Positions 35,095 to 44,022 are shown, counted from the stretch's first letter. The stretch is DNA of 58,158 bases from Bryobacterales bacterium KBS 96 (GCA_000381625.1 KB906767.1:723071-781228); one strand, 5' to 3'. Made by a program: numbers and translations. Notes: generated by a model from the letters alone, not told the origin.

Positions 35095-35320
35095 GAAGTT
35101 CCGGTTCAAAAATCCGTTGATGAGCATCGACGGCACGCTCATTGAGCTGTGCGCGACCATGTACGACTGGGCCAACTATCAATAGAGCAAAGGCCAAGCT
35201 GCAGTTGGTGATCGATCACGACGGTCATCTACCGCGATTTGCCGTGATCACGGAGGGCAAAGCGTTCGGAGCTCAAGGTGGCGCGAGAGGTAGCCCAATC
35301 AAGGCTCGATTGCGCGTCGT
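35095..35320 (+). pseudogene. IS4-family transposase remnant
   Basis: In frame, FRFKNPLMSIDGTLIELCAT then MYDWANYQ, and, after a break, RAKAKLQLVIDHDGHLPRF with AVITEGK. This is the IS4 transposase segment that usually reads SLDATTIDLCLSLFPWAxFR, then KLHTLLDHDGxLP and ITxGK. The break at about 35184 looks like one extra T (CAA-T-AGAGCA). No inverted repeats are evident. It adjoins the decayed kinase, so an IS insertion or deletion event may explain both. Confidence 0.7.
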
Positions 35321-35353
35321 ACACGTATTTCCTTACTTCAATTCGTAAGCCTG

Positions 35354-36478
35354 TCACTTCAAAACACCCACTGCTTGCCGGATGTGCCGCGCCGCTTCAT
35401 CAATCGTCTGCTCATCGGCTAATAGGAGGACGTGCGATAGCCAGAACGCGTCACCCACGCACGCCTCCGCATTCGGGCACGGCATCGCCCGGCAAGTTCC
35501 AGGCTCTTGATAAAGAGGGTTGCCATATAGCGGGAAAGGATAGAACGGCGTGGAAGGGATTCCGGCCGATGTCAAGGCTTGATGAAAATCGTCGCGGCTC
35601 AGGCGAGCGTTACGCAGCCGCGCCGGCAGAAGATAATACGAGTTTTGCGTCACCTCTGCCGGGACTTGCTGCCATACGATTTCAGGGACATCTTCCAATA
35701 GACGCTTGAGGCGCTCCGCATTCGCCGTGCGCCGTTGGATCTGATCCGGCAATCGCTCGAACTGAGCAATGAGCACGGCTGCCTGAAACGCCGTCATCCG
35801 GAGATTCGAGCTCAAATGGAAATGTTTAAAAAAGCTCTCGCCTTTTACTCGTCCCTGGTTTGCAAAGGAATGCGCCCGCTCGGCAAATTCATCATCGTTC
35901 GTCGTCACCATCCCGCCTTCGCCGGATGACAACACTTTTCCGTTCTGGAAACTGAACGAGCCGCACACGCCAAAGCTACCCGCGCGTTTGCCATTCCATT
36001 CGCTGCCGTGCGCATGAGCCGCGTCTTCAATCAGCTGGAGATTTCGTTCGGAAGCGATGGCTTGCAGCGCATCCATCCGTGCTAGCGGCCCTCCGAAATG
36101 AACGGCGATGATGGCGCGCGTACGCGGCGTGATCGCCTCGACCACCCGCTCCGGATCGATATTGAACGAGTATGGCTCGATGTCCACGAACACCGGCAGA
36201 GCGCCCGCGCGCGAAACTGCCGTTGCCGTCGCTACAAACGAAATCGCCGGGACAATTACCTCGTCGCCGGGTTTGATATCCAGAAGCGTCAGGGCGAGTT
36301 CCAGCGTCACTGTGCCGTTACATGCGCTGATGCCATGCCGGCAATGCTGATATGCCGCGAAGCTCTGTTCGAATTCGCCGATGAATGGATGGAAGCCTCC
36401 CCACTGCGGGCTGTCGAGAACAGCTCGCAGTAATTCCGCCTCGCGTTCATCGGCCTGGGGCCAGGAAGGTATGTCCAC
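35354..36478 (-). CDS. DegT/DnrJ/EryC1/StrS family aminotransferase
   Basis: 374 residues, full length for the family. The PLP Lys is in SFQNGKVLSSGEGG, with the Asp in LIEDAAHAHG binding the pyridinium ring. Other family blocks are GTVTLELALTLLDI near residue 60, FVATATAVSRAGALPVFVDI, AIIAVHFGG, and LRMTAFQAAVLIAQF. Such enzymes transaminate keto-sugars for glycan or antibiotic synthesis, or act as sugar dehydratases; there is no sugar-nucleotide gene next to it. It is 210 bp downstream of the isomerase/epimerase on the same strand. Confidence 0.93.
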   Translation of the reverse strand: MDIPSWPQADEREAELLRAVLDSPQWGGFHPFIGEFEQSFAAYQHCRHGISACNGTVTLELALTLLDIKPGDEVIVPAISFVATATAVSRAGALPVFVDIEPYSFNIDPERVVEAITPRTRAIIAVHFGGPLARMDALQAIASERNLQLIEDAAHAHGSEWNGKRAGSFGVCGSFSFQNGKVLSSGEGGMVTTNDDEFAERAHSFANQGRVKGESFFKHFHLSSNLRMTAFQAAVLIAQFERLPDQIQRRTANAERLKRLLEDVPEIVWQQVPAEVTQNSYYLLPARLRNARLSRDDFHQALTSAGIPSTPFYPFPLYGNPLYQEPGTCRAMPCPNAEACVGDAFWLSHVLLLADEQTIDEAARHIRQAVGVLK

Positions 36479-36588
36479 GTTTTCAGAATACGAAAGGCCG
36501 AAACTAACCGTTCTCGCCAGCGTAAAACGCGGCGTCGTGCGGACAACGTAGTCGACGTGCGCAACGGCTAAGTGATCGATTGTGGCGT

Positions 36589-36622
36589 GCGCTTTAGCGC
36601 GCCGCAGTGGGCCTTAGCCCAC
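36589..36622. repeat. Two adjacent short hairpins between minus-strand genes
   Basis: GCGC-TTTA-GCGC (36589-36600) and GTGGGC-CTTA-GCCCAC (36607-36622) are perfect stems with TTA-type loops. They lie in the 210-bp gap between the isomerase/epimerase and aminotransferase genes. Neither has a T-tract. Similar stem-TTTAGC words occur at 39371-39395. Confidence 0.5.
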
Positions 36623-36689
36623 GGTTCGGCGGACAGTGAACTGCCCTCCGGCACGATGAATCGTGCGCCACAACTTCCAGATCTTGAAT

Positions 36690-37559
36690 CTAGAACGACA
36701 AATTGTGCACGTAATTATAACTATCCCGCAGACTATCGATCGGGTTCCCCGGCGTGTGATCCTGCTCCACGAAGTAGTGCTTGACGCCTTCAGCCTGCGC
36801 GGCGCGGAGGATCGCCGGAAAATCGAGCGATCCCTTGCCAACGGCTTTGAACGCTTCGGGAGGAACATGCTCGTTGTACTGAACCGGCAGGCCTTTCTCT
36901 TTATCTTTTAAATGCAGCAGCGGGATGCGGCCGGAATATTTCTTCAGCAGTTCCACCGGGTCGTGCCCGGCCACGCTTGCCCAAAAGACATCCAGTTCCA
37001 GAGAAACAGCATCTTTATGGGTATTTTCCAGCAGCACCGCCAGTGGCGTCGTGCCATTCATGGGCTGATACTCGAACGCGTGATTGTGATAGCAGATGTG
37101 AATGCCGAGTTTGTTGCCCTGCTCGCCCGCGCTGTTCAATTTGTCTGCGAGTTTCTTGATCGCGTCGAGACCGCCCCGCTGGTTTTCCGGCAGATACGGA
37201 AATACGGCGTATTGAAAACCGTGATGCTTCACCTTTTCGAGCGCGCTCTGCATCTTGCTTTGGTCGCCGAACAGATCGGAATCGAGGTGAATGCTGACAG
37301 GTTTCAGCTTCGTCTTCTGGAGACTCGGCCAAATAGTATCGAGACTCGCGTAGATCGCTTCTACTTCCGTGTAGCCGATTTCCTGAATTTGATTGAGAAC
37401 TCCCGAAGGGTCCTTCGGAAGAATTTCCCGCACTGTGTACAGTTGCACGCCGAGGTTCTTCAAATGATGAGAGCCTTGCATTTTGCTCTGGGCCAATGCC
37501 GTCAGCGGCAGCATTCCCGCCGCGCCACGCAGGAAGCTACGTCTCGCCAGTTTTTCCAT
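36690..37559 (-). CDS. Sugar phosphate isomerase/epimerase (TIM barrel), exported
   Basis: 289 residues from the ATG at 37559, with an AGGGGA ribosome site upstream. The N-terminus holds a Tat signal (ARRSFLRGAAGMLPLTALAQ), so it should be exported folded to the periplasm. The barrel has the family's LGVQLYTVRE at the start, EIGYTEVEAIYAS, KLGIHICYHNHAFEYQPM with metal-ligand His/Glu, and LELDVFWASVAGHDPVELLK. Exported xylose-isomerase-like TIM barrels are common in this phylum; substrate not assigned. It is transcribed toward the aminotransferase gene. Confidence 0.9.
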   Translation of the reverse strand: MEKLARRSFLRGAAGMLPLTALAQSKMQGSHHLKNLGVQLYTVREILPKDPSGVLNQIQEIGYTEVEAIYASLDTIWPSLQKTKLKPVSIHLDSDLFGDQSKMQSALEKVKHHGFQYAVFPYLPENQRGGLDAIKKLADKLNSAGEQGNKLGIHICYHNHAFEYQPMNGTTPLAVLLENTHKDAVSLELDVFWASVAGHDPVELLKKYSGRIPLLHLKDKEKGLPVQYNEHVPPEAFKAVGKGSLDFPAILRAAQAEGVKHYFVEQDHTPGNPIDSLRDSYNYVHNLSF

Positions 37560-37736
37560 GCCAACATCATATTCCCCTTGAATAGAGCCGCCGCGGGTGA
37601 AACGGCAGGGCACGCTATAATTCAGGGGACGGGCACTCCCATGCGTCAGTAATTCCCCGCTCTCTTTTTTTCGCGCCATTTTTTCTCAGGCGCAAGCGTC
37701 ACCTCACATCCCTGTTGGTCTGTCTCGGAGTTTGCT

Positions 37737-38540
37737 GTGCCATCTCTCGCCATTCGCGTCCAAAACGTCAAGAAGGTGTTTCGAAAACGTAACGGCCTCC
37801 TGCGCCGTAAAATCCGCGAGGAGCATGCTCTCAAGGGCATTACGCTTGAAGTCCGTGAGGGGGAAGCCTACGGTCTGCTCGGCCCGAACGGATCGGGAAA
37901 ATCGACGCTCATCCGCATCCTCTCGACACTGCTGCTCGCCGACGGCGGCGACATCGAAATATTGGGGTTCCGCCTCCCGGAACACGAGCGCGAAGTGCGC
38001 GAACGTGTTGGCCGCGTCAGCGTGGATGCGGCTTTCTATAAGAAGCTGTCGGCGCGTGAGAACTTGCTCTACACGGCGTTTCTGTATGGATTTGAAAAGC
38101 CGGATGCGGAACGTAAGGCGCTCGATATTCTGAAGCGCCTGGGGCAGGATGCAAGCCGCTTCGACGATCCTCTCGAAGAAATGAGCCGCGGCATGCAGCA
38201 GAAGGTGAGCATCGCGCGAGCGCTACTGGTGAATCCTCCGCTGCTGCTGCTCGATGAGCCGACGACGGGCCTTGACCCGAAGAGCAAGCAGGAGGTGCAG
38301 CGCTTTATAGAAGATCTGCGCCGCCGCGAAGGAACGACGATTCTGCTTACAACGCACGATATGGACGAAGCGGAGCGGTTGTGCGATCGCATCGGAATTC
38401 TCACGCGGGGGCAACTGGTGGCGGAAGGAACGTCCGAAGAGCTGAAGTCCCAGGCCGGCGCGGACAATCTAGAGGCGGTGTTTCTCAAGATGGTCGGCGA
38501 GAGCTTTGAAGAAGCGGAAAAGGAGGTCACCGTCGAATGA
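37737..38540 (+). CDS. ABC transporter ATP-binding protein
   Basis: 267 residues from a GTG at 37737. Walker A is GPNGSGKST (about 49-57), the signature is MSRGMQQKVSIARAL (a DRA-type variant of LSGGQ), Walker B is LLLLDEPTTGLDP, and the H-loop is TTHDMDEAE. The closeness to ABC-2 type exporters is shown by the permease overlapping its stop codon by 4 bp (ATGA). The N-terminal insertion RNGLLRRKIREEHALKG is longer than in simple ABC-2 ATPases. Substrate unknown; lipid or drug export is common for the type. Confidence 0.94.
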   Translation: MPSLAIRVQNVKKVFRKRNGLLRRKIREEHALKGITLEVREGEAYGLLGPNGSGKSTLIRILSTLLLADGGDIEILGFRLPEHEREVRERVGRVSVDAAFYKKLSARENLLYTAFLYGFEKPDAERKALDILKRLGQDASRFDDPLEEMSRGMQQKVSIARALLVNPPLLLLDEPTTGLDPKSKQEVQRFIEDLRRREGTTILLTTHDMDEAERLCDRIGILTRGQLVAEGTSEELKSQAGADNLEAVFLKMVGESFEEAEKEVTVE

Positions 38541-39361
38541 ACGCAAGCGCCATCCGCCAAACCTGGGCATTCGTTTACCGGGACCACCAACTTACAAAGC
38601 GGTACTGGTCCTGGGTCGTCGTATTCGCCTTTTACGCGTTAGTAAATTCGGCGTCAGTCACGCTGATCGGCGTTGCCGCGCACGATACACGACTGACGCT
38701 GACGCTAACCATCGGCGTATTGCTGTGGACCTTTCTATCCGTCCTTTTTAACGAGATCGCGATGTCGATTGCGTACGAGCGCTGGGAGGGAACGCTGGAA
38801 TACACGTTCATGGCGCCCGCTTCCCGCTTTGTGCATCTGTTCGGCGTCAGCCTGTACGCGATGCTTTACAGCTTCTTTCGGGTGGCCGTGGTTCTCGCCG
38901 GCTTATTCGTATTCATCGACCTCAGCTTTCGCGGCGCAAACCTCTTCGGCATTCTGATCGTGCTGCTGGTCAGTAGCCTGGCGTTCATGGGCTTGGGCCT
39001 GATCGCGGCAACCCTGCCGGTCTTTAGTCCCGAACGCGGCGCGGAAGCGACGAACATTCTACAAGGCGTGTTGCTCCTGGTCTCAGGAATTTACTATCCG
39101 GTATCCGTTCTTCCGAAATGGATTCAGCCGGTCTCCTGGCTATCGCCGGCTACCTACGCCTTGAGCGCCTGCCGCAAGTTGATGGGAATTGAGACGTTTG
39201 TGCCGGGCCAGCCTCTGCACGGAGCGCCGCTGCTTGCAGTGATGCCCGATCTCCTGCGGCTCTTGATAATGGGCATAGTCCTTATTCCGGTGGGGCTGTG
39301 GATCTTCGGGCGGGTTGAACATTGGGCAAAGAAAACTGGCAAACTGAAGAGAACGGGATAG
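38537..39361 (+). CDS. ABC-2 type transporter permease
   Basis: 274 residues, six predicted helices (about 28-50, 57-76, 105-127, 137-160, 172-195 and 235-258). The QTWAFVYRDHQLTKRYWSWV start and the MGLGLIAATLPVFSPERGAE and GIYYPVSVLPKWIQPVSWLSP stretches match ABC-2 permeases. It overlaps the ATPase stop as ATGA, so translation is coupled. One permease subunit suggests a homodimeric exporter. Confidence 0.93.
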   Translation: MNASAIRQTWAFVYRDHQLTKRYWSWVVVFAFYALVNSASVTLIGVAAHDTRLTLTLTIGVLLWTFLSVLFNEIAMSIAYERWEGTLEYTFMAPASRFVHLFGVSLYAMLYSFFRVAVVLAGLFVFIDLSFRGANLFGILIVLLVSSLAFMGLGLIAATLPVFSPERGAEATNILQGVLLLVSGIYYPVSVLPKWIQPVSWLSPATYALSACRKLMGIETFVPGQPLHGAPLLAVMPDLLRLLIMGIVLIPVGLWIFGRVEHWAKKTGKLKRTG

Positions 39362-39400
39362 AGAAGCCGGCGGGCTTTAGCGGAACTTTTAGCCGCTGAA

Positions 39401-39420
39401 CCTCGTTGCTTCTAGCGAGG
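39401..39420 (+). promoter_or_regulatory. Hairpin overlapping the ribosome site of the zinc-ribbon/PspC gene
   Basis: CCTCG (39401-39405) pairs with CGAGG (39416-39420); three more pairs, two of them wobble, can extend it around a CTTC loop. The right arm contains the GAGG of the ribosome site for the ATG at 39432. If it folds in the RNA it would mask that site. Confidence 0.35.
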
Positions 39421-39431
39421 AAAAAGTCAGA

Positions 39432-39776
39432 ATGTATTGCACCTCATGCGGCATCGAACTCCCGGATTCCCACCGTTACTGCCACCAATGCGGTACGGCG
39501 ACGGGGAATACCGGCTTTACTTCGCCCACGGGCGAACCGGGCATGCGCCTGACGCGTCCTATGGCGGAGAAGAAGATCGCGGGCGTTTGCGCGGGAATCG
39601 CACGTTACTTCGGAATCGATGTGACACTCGTCCGGATCATTATGGTCTGTCTGGCGTTCTGGCCGCCATCCGTCGGGTTGATTCTTTACATCGTGTGCTG
39701 GATCGTCATGCCCAAGGACCCGTTACTGCTGCCGCCTCCACATGTGAGCCAGGGTAATGCTGCCGTAGCTAACTAG
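39432..39776 (+). CDS. PspC domain protein with N-terminal zinc ribbon
   Basis: 114 residues. A zinc ribbon at 3-20 has Cys pairs C3-x2-C6 and C17-x2-C20. The PspC domain begins at about 42 (EKKIAGVCAGIARYFGIDVT) and contains one or two membrane helices (VRIIMVCLAFWPPSVGLILYIVCWIVMP). The end is short and Pro-rich. PspC is the membrane sensor part of the phage shock response in enterics; this short form is common across bacteria and its role is uncertain. It stands 71 bp after the ABC-2 permease gene. Confidence 0.93.
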   Translation: MYCTSCGIELPDSHRYCHQCGTATGNTGFTSPTGEPGMRLTRPMAEKKIAGVCAGIARYFGIDVTLVRIIMVCLAFWPPSVGLILYIVCWIVMPKDPLLLPPPHVSQGNAAVAN

Positions 39777-39828
39777 CGGCGCGGAACAAATCCACCCGGA
39801 GAAGATCGGGGCGCTCGTTGATCGAGAA

Positions 39829-40131
39829 GTGCGGACCGGGCCGGAACAATGCCGATGTAAACTTGACCTGATGCTTTCCGGCCGGCTATTGCTCCGCTCC
39901 GCAATCACCGAGGTGACGCACGAATACCGGTTCTCGACCGGCGGCGAGTTGATGCACCGCTTCGTTGACGACACGGAAGATCCATCAAAATCGGCTGGAT
40001 CGTTCACACCGGCGCCCGAGCACCTCGTGCGCGAATTGATTCGGCACTATCCGGCTCAATTGGAAGGCCTTTGCCGCGAAGCCGGCGTTGATTTTGGGAA
40101 ATTCTCGATGAGATTTCAGGCCGCAGGCTAG
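39829..40131 (+). CDS. Hypothetical protein, possibly truncated
   Basis: 100 residues from a GTG; the frame is open to 39769 without an ATG. The sequence looks coding, with ordinary residue balance and codon use (KLDLMLSGRLLLRSAITEVT, then ELIRHYPAQLEGLCREAG), and it resembles no family I know. Its stop codon overlaps the end of the convergent EamA gene by 4 bp. Could be a small gene with an odd start, or the C-terminal remnant of a lost gene. Confidence 0.4.
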   Translation: MRTGPEQCRCKLDLMLSGRLLLRSAITEVTHEYRFSTGGELMHRFVDDTEDPSKSAGSFTPAPEHLVRELIRHYPAQLEGLCREAGVDFGKFSMRFQAAG

Positions 40132-41111
40132 TCGTTGATTTTTACGGCGTTGGTGACAAGGGCCGGCGCCGGCTTGTCCGTGCCGCGGCGCACCAGCGCC
40201 ACACCAATGAAAATGAACGACATTGCAGTAAGTTCGCGATGCCCAAAGTGTTCGCGGAACAGCAGCCATCCCAGAAACACCGCCACCATGGGGTTGACGA
40301 ACGTGTAAATCGAGACGATGGCCGGAGGCAGTTTATGCAGGGCATAGCTAAACGCGCTGTACCCCAGGATGGACCCAAAGAGGACGAGGTACAGCAGCCC
40401 GCCGATCGCCCGCGGGCCAATGGCATGCGGGACCGGCTCCCAAGCCATCGCCGGGAACAGGAAAAAAAAGCCGGTGGCCAACTGCTGGACCGCTCCGATG
40501 ACAACCGGGTGCGCCTCGGTATGTAAACGCTTTTGCAAAAGCGCGCCGACTACCCATCCGATCACGCCCAGTTGAAGCAAAAGGAACCCGAGAAATATAC
40601 CGCCATGCCAGCCTTCGTGTAGCACGGCGGGAGCCACAAGAACGGCAACGCCGGCCAAGCCGATCAACAGACCTCGCAACGTTTTTGCCTGGGGGCGGTG
40701 ACCCCTCGGAAGCACCCAATCCACCGTTACCATCCAGAATGGCTGCATGGAAATGAAAAGGGCCGCCAGCCCCGTGGGCATCCACTGTTCCACAACCACC
40801 AAGGTGCCGGTGCCCATACCGATCGTGACGATCCCCAGCGCTGAGGTCAACCAAAGATTACGCCCGCGCGGGATGTGCGCCCCAAGCAGTCTTGCGCCGA
40901 TGAGAAGAATTCCACCCGATAGCAGGAATCGGATTGCCATCAGGTAAAAGGGTCCAAAGGCATCGAGCGCGAGGCGGATGCCCAAGTAGGTAATTCCCCA
41001 CAGTATGCATACGGCCGAGAGCGCGAGCCACGCCATTCCGGGTGGTTTAGTATCGGGACTCAGGGATATTTCGAGAGTAACATCCGGGAGCGCGCGTATA
41101 GCGGTCTGCAA
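40128..41111 (-). CDS. EamA/DMT family transporter
   Basis: 327 residues with ten predicted helices in two EamA repeats (about 28-150 and 165-310). Opening WLALSAVCILWGITYLGIRL and the second-half GSILGYSAFSYALHKLPPAI and FVNPMVAVFLGWLLFREHFG are characteristic. An ATG at 41036 begins right before the first helix and is a good alternative start, which would leave more promoter room to the divergent PfkB gene 47 bp away. DMT proteins export amino acids or other metabolites; substrate unknown. Confidence 0.92.
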   Translation of the reverse strand: MQTAIRALPDVTLEISLSPDTKPPGMAWLALSAVCILWGITYLGIRLALDAFGPFYLMAIRFLLSGGILLIGARLLGAHIPRGRNLWLTSALGIVTIGMGTGTLVVVEQWMPTGLAALFISMQPFWMVTVDWVLPRGHRPQAKTLRGLLIGLAGVAVLVAPAVLHEGWHGGIFLGFLLLQLGVIGWVVGALLQKRLHTEAHPVVIGAVQQLATGFFFLFPAMAWEPVPHAIGPRAIGGLLYLVLFGSILGYSAFSYALHKLPPAIVSIYTFVNPMVAVFLGWLLFREHFGHRELTAMSFIFIGVALVRRGTDKPAPALVTNAVKIND

Positions 41112-41158
41112 TAACCGTTGGTTCGGGACCGCGCGGTTCGCTACGCTGGAAAAGAACG

Positions 41159-42097
41159 ATGAAAGATACGATCCTCACGCTCACTGTGAATCCGGCAATC
41201 GACCGTATCGTGTCGGTGGACCGGCTCGTGTTCGAAGATCGCGCCTACATTTTGTCGACGAATCTCGCGGCCGGCGGGCGCGGCATCAATGCGGCCCGCG
41301 TTCTGACCAGCTTTGGCGCAAAGACACTCGCCGTAACCACGACGGGCGGCGAGGGCGGACGCCGGTTGGAAGAGAAACTGAAGCAAGATAGCTTTCCAGT
41401 CGAATTTGTAAAAATTCGCAATCATATCCGGACTAACGTCACGATATCGGACCGGCAGGGGCTCTCCGTGAAGCTCAACGAACTGGGGCCGCCGATCTCG
41501 GAACCCGAGCTGACGCGCATTCGCAAGGCAGTCGAGAAGCACTTGAAAGACGCAAGCTGGCTGATGCTTTGCGGCAGCCTTCCACCGGACGTTCCCGCCG
41601 ATTTTTATTCGAAGCTGATCAAGCTTGCTGAGAAAAACGATGTGCAAACGCTGCTTGATACGGATGGCGACCCGCTAATGACCGGAATCGAAGCAGGGCC
41701 TACGGTAGCGACTCCCAACCAATCGGAAGCCGAGCGTCTTTTGAATCGCGCGCTGATCACGCGCTCGCACAGCATCGAAGCCGTGCAGCGAATCAAGGCG
41801 ATGGGACCCAAGTATGCCATTCTTTCTCTCGGAAGCAGAGGAGTAGTGGCTGCAACGCCGGAGGGCGTTCTGGAAGTGGTCCCGCCTCGCATCGACGCCG
41901 TCTGTCCCATTGGCGCGGGCGACGCCATGGGCGCCGCTTTCGTGTGGGCCATTGCTCGCGGCTACAGCTTCGAAGAATCCGTGCGATGGGGGGTTGCCGC
42001 GGGCACTGCATCCGCAAAGCTGCCTGGCATTCAGCTCGCCAACTTCGAAGAAACCAAACAGGTGTACCCGCACACGCAGGTGACCAAGATTTCGTGA
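41159..42097 (+). CDS. PfkB family sugar kinase (1-phosphofructokinase type)
   Basis: 312 residues. TLTVNPAIDRIVSVDRLV at the N-terminus, AAGGRGINAARVLTSFGA (the GG signature near 37-41), WLMLCGSLPPDVP, and the catalytic ATP/anion-hole motif PIGAGDAMGAAFVWAIA (near 250) place it in the ribokinase fold, group of FruK/LacC/PfkB. These phosphorylate hexose phosphates. It begins a run with the MFS gene (27 bp after) and the HAD phosphatase. Confidence 0.93.
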   Translation: MKDTILTLTVNPAIDRIVSVDRLVFEDRAYILSTNLAAGGRGINAARVLTSFGAKTLAVTTTGGEGGRRLEEKLKQDSFPVEFVKIRNHIRTNVTISDRQGLSVKLNELGPPISEPELTRIRKAVEKHLKDASWLMLCGSLPPDVPADFYSKLIKLAEKNDVQTLLDTDGDPLMTGIEAGPTVATPNQSEAERLLNRALITRSHSIEAVQRIKAMGPKYAILSLGSRGVVAATPEGVLEVVPPRIDAVCPIGAGDAMGAAFVWAIARGYSFEESVRWGVAAGTASAKLPGIQLANFEETKQVYPHTQVTKIS

Positions 42098-42124
42098 GTT
42101 GCAGAGAACTGGACTGCCTGCCCC

Positions 42125-43345
42125 GTGCCACAAACTTCACCGGCGCCTTCCCGGCGTTCTGATTTGCCAACACCCGATGCTCGCGCGGTTCGTAAAGCCT
42201 GGTTATCCAATCTCGGCCTGTTTCTGATACACGGGCTGGTGGTTTCCACCTGGGTTTCGCGTATCCCCGCCGTTCAGTCGAAACTGCATCTGGCAAACGG
42301 AATTCTTGGCGTCGCTCTGCTGGGAGCGGCTATCGGCGCGCTGATGGCAATTCCTGTTACCGGCACGCTCGTCGCGAAGCACGGTAGCCGAAAAGTATCG
42401 ATTGTGGCTACGATTCTGTTCTGTGTCAGCCTCGTCTTCCCGGCGCTCGCATTCAACTTCATCACCCTCATGGCTGGGCTGGTCGCCTATGGCATGGCGG
42501 CCGGAATGATGGACGTGGCAATGAACGCGCAAGGCGTCATGGTCGAGCACCACCTCGGCGCGCCCACCATGTCTCGCTTCCATGCAATGTTCAGCATCGG
42601 CGGCATGGCGGGCGCCGCACTGGGCGGCGTGGTGGCGGACCGGGGCATCGCTGTCGCCACTCACCTCTGTGCCGCCACGGTCGTCCTCACACTCTTATCG
42701 CTGCCCACGTTTTCGGGCCTGATGCAAGCCGATGAAACCCAAAGCGATCTGCCGCACCGCCTCCCCTTGAATCGAATTCCCCGAATTCTCCTGCTGCTGA
42801 GCGCCATCGGATTTTGCATGTTGCTCAGTGAAGGAGCTATCGCCGACTGGACCGCCGTGTATCTGCGGAATGTGCTTCGCGCCGACCCCGGCACGGCAGC
42901 TTATGGTTATGCCATCTTCTCGGCCGCCATGGCGGTATTCCGGCTTTTAGGCGACGCGATCACAGCCAGGTTGGGCCGCGCGGCAACGGTGCGAGCCGGC
43001 GCATTGACCGGGGCGCTCGGGCTGGTGGTTGTCATAGCGGCGCAGCAGCCTGCATGGTCTTTCCCGGGCTTTGCTCTTACCGGCGCCGGGTTTTCAGTAA
43101 TCGTACCGTTAGTGTTCGGCTCGGGCGGACGTGTTCCGGGCATACACCCCGGAGCGGGCATCGCGACTGTAACGGGCCTCGGGTATCTGGGCTTTCTCGC
43201 CGGACCGCCGGCAATTGGTTTTCTCGCGCAAGCCGTCGGGCTGCGCTTCGCTCTCATCCTGGTCGTCGCCATGTGCATCGTCGCCGCGGCGTTAGCTGGT
43301 GCGGTCGCCAAAACGGATGAAGCAAATAGGATTCAAACTGCATGA
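42125..43345 (+). CDS. MFS transporter (YbjJ-like)
   Basis: 406 residues from a GTG, with 12 helices. VVSTWVSRIPAVQSKLHLAN in the first loop, IGALMAIPVTGTLVAKHGSR in the A-motif region and MDVAMNAQGVMVEHHLGAP are very like the YbjJ-type group. These move sugars or unknown metabolites. The gene overlaps the next one (HAD) by 4 bp as ATGA, so the two are translationally coupled. Confidence 0.92.
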   Translation: MPQTSPAPSRRSDLPTPDARAVRKAWLSNLGLFLIHGLVVSTWVSRIPAVQSKLHLANGILGVALLGAAIGALMAIPVTGTLVAKHGSRKVSIVATILFCVSLVFPALAFNFITLMAGLVAYGMAAGMMDVAMNAQGVMVEHHLGAPTMSRFHAMFSIGGMAGAALGGVVADRGIAVATHLCAATVVLTLLSLPTFSGLMQADETQSDLPHRLPLNRIPRILLLLSAIGFCMLLSEGAIADWTAVYLRNVLRADPGTAAYGYAIFSAAMAVFRLLGDAITARLGRAATVRAGALTGALGLVVVIAAQQPAWSFPGFALTGAGFSVIVPLVFGSGGRVPGIHPGAGIATVTGLGYLGFLAGPPAIGFLAQAVGLRFALILVVAMCIVAAALAGAVAKTDEANRIQTA

Positions 43346-44022
43346 TGGAATTTCAAGCTTCGGCGATTCTCTTTGACATGGACGGCACGCTCGTCGATTC
43401 CACAGCCGTTGTCGAACACACATGGGCGGAATGGGCGCGGGCGAACGGTTACGATCCGGAGTACGTAGTGCACTATTCGCACGGCCGTCCCACTCAGGAA
43501 ACCCTTCGCGCGATCGCGCCCCATATCGACCCGGAAAGCGAGGCCGCATTGCTTCTTGCCAAGGAGGAACTGGACCCGACGCCCATACTGAGCATTCCAG
43601 GAGCGGCCGAGGCGGTGGCCGCAGCAGCGCGGCATGGCAAATGGGCAGTCGTAACTTCGGCCACAAGGCGAATAGCGGAAGCGCGTTTGCGAATGACTGG
43701 ATTACCTACGCCTCCCGTTCTGATTTCATCCGACGACATTCAACACGGCAAACCGCATCCGGAGCCATTTTTGCGAGCCGCTGAGCAACTCAGCGTACCG
43801 CCGGCCGAATGCGTCGTCTTCGAGGATGCGCCAGCCGGCATCGCGGCGGGACGGGCCGCCGGAATGGCTGTCATTGCACTCTCCACCACCTTCGGCTGTT
43901 CCGAATTGGCTTGCGACGTTGTCATCGCCGATTTTCGCGGGCTGCGGATTGACGGCGCACCCAATGGCCGCATGAGAATCACGGTAGTCGATCCGATTCC
44001 GGCCTCCGTCTGTCCGGCGTGA
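43342..44022 (+). CDS. HAD family sugar-phosphate phosphatase-like hydrolase
   Basis: 226 residues. HAD motif I is LFDMDGTLVDS (nucleophile Asp12 and acid Asp14), motif II is VVTSATRR, motif III is GKPHPEPFL, and motif IV is VFEDAPAGIAAGRAAGM. The cap is a small helical C1 type. This is the beta-phosphoglucomutase/phosphatase (GPP1, YniC) group, often acting on sugar phosphates. Paired with a PfkB kinase and an MFS carrier it may recycle or detoxify a sugar phosphate. Confidence 0.92.
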   Translation: MMEFQASAILFDMDGTLVDSTAVVEHTWAEWARANGYDPEYVVHYSHGRPTQETLRAIAPHIDPESEAALLLAKEELDPTPILSIPGAAEAVAAAARHGKWAVVTSATRRIAEARLRMTGLPTPPVLISSDDIQHGKPHPEPFLRAAEQLSVPPAECVVFEDAPAGIAAGRAAGMAVIALSTTFGCSELACDVVIADFRGLRIDGAPNGRMRITVVDPIPASVCPA

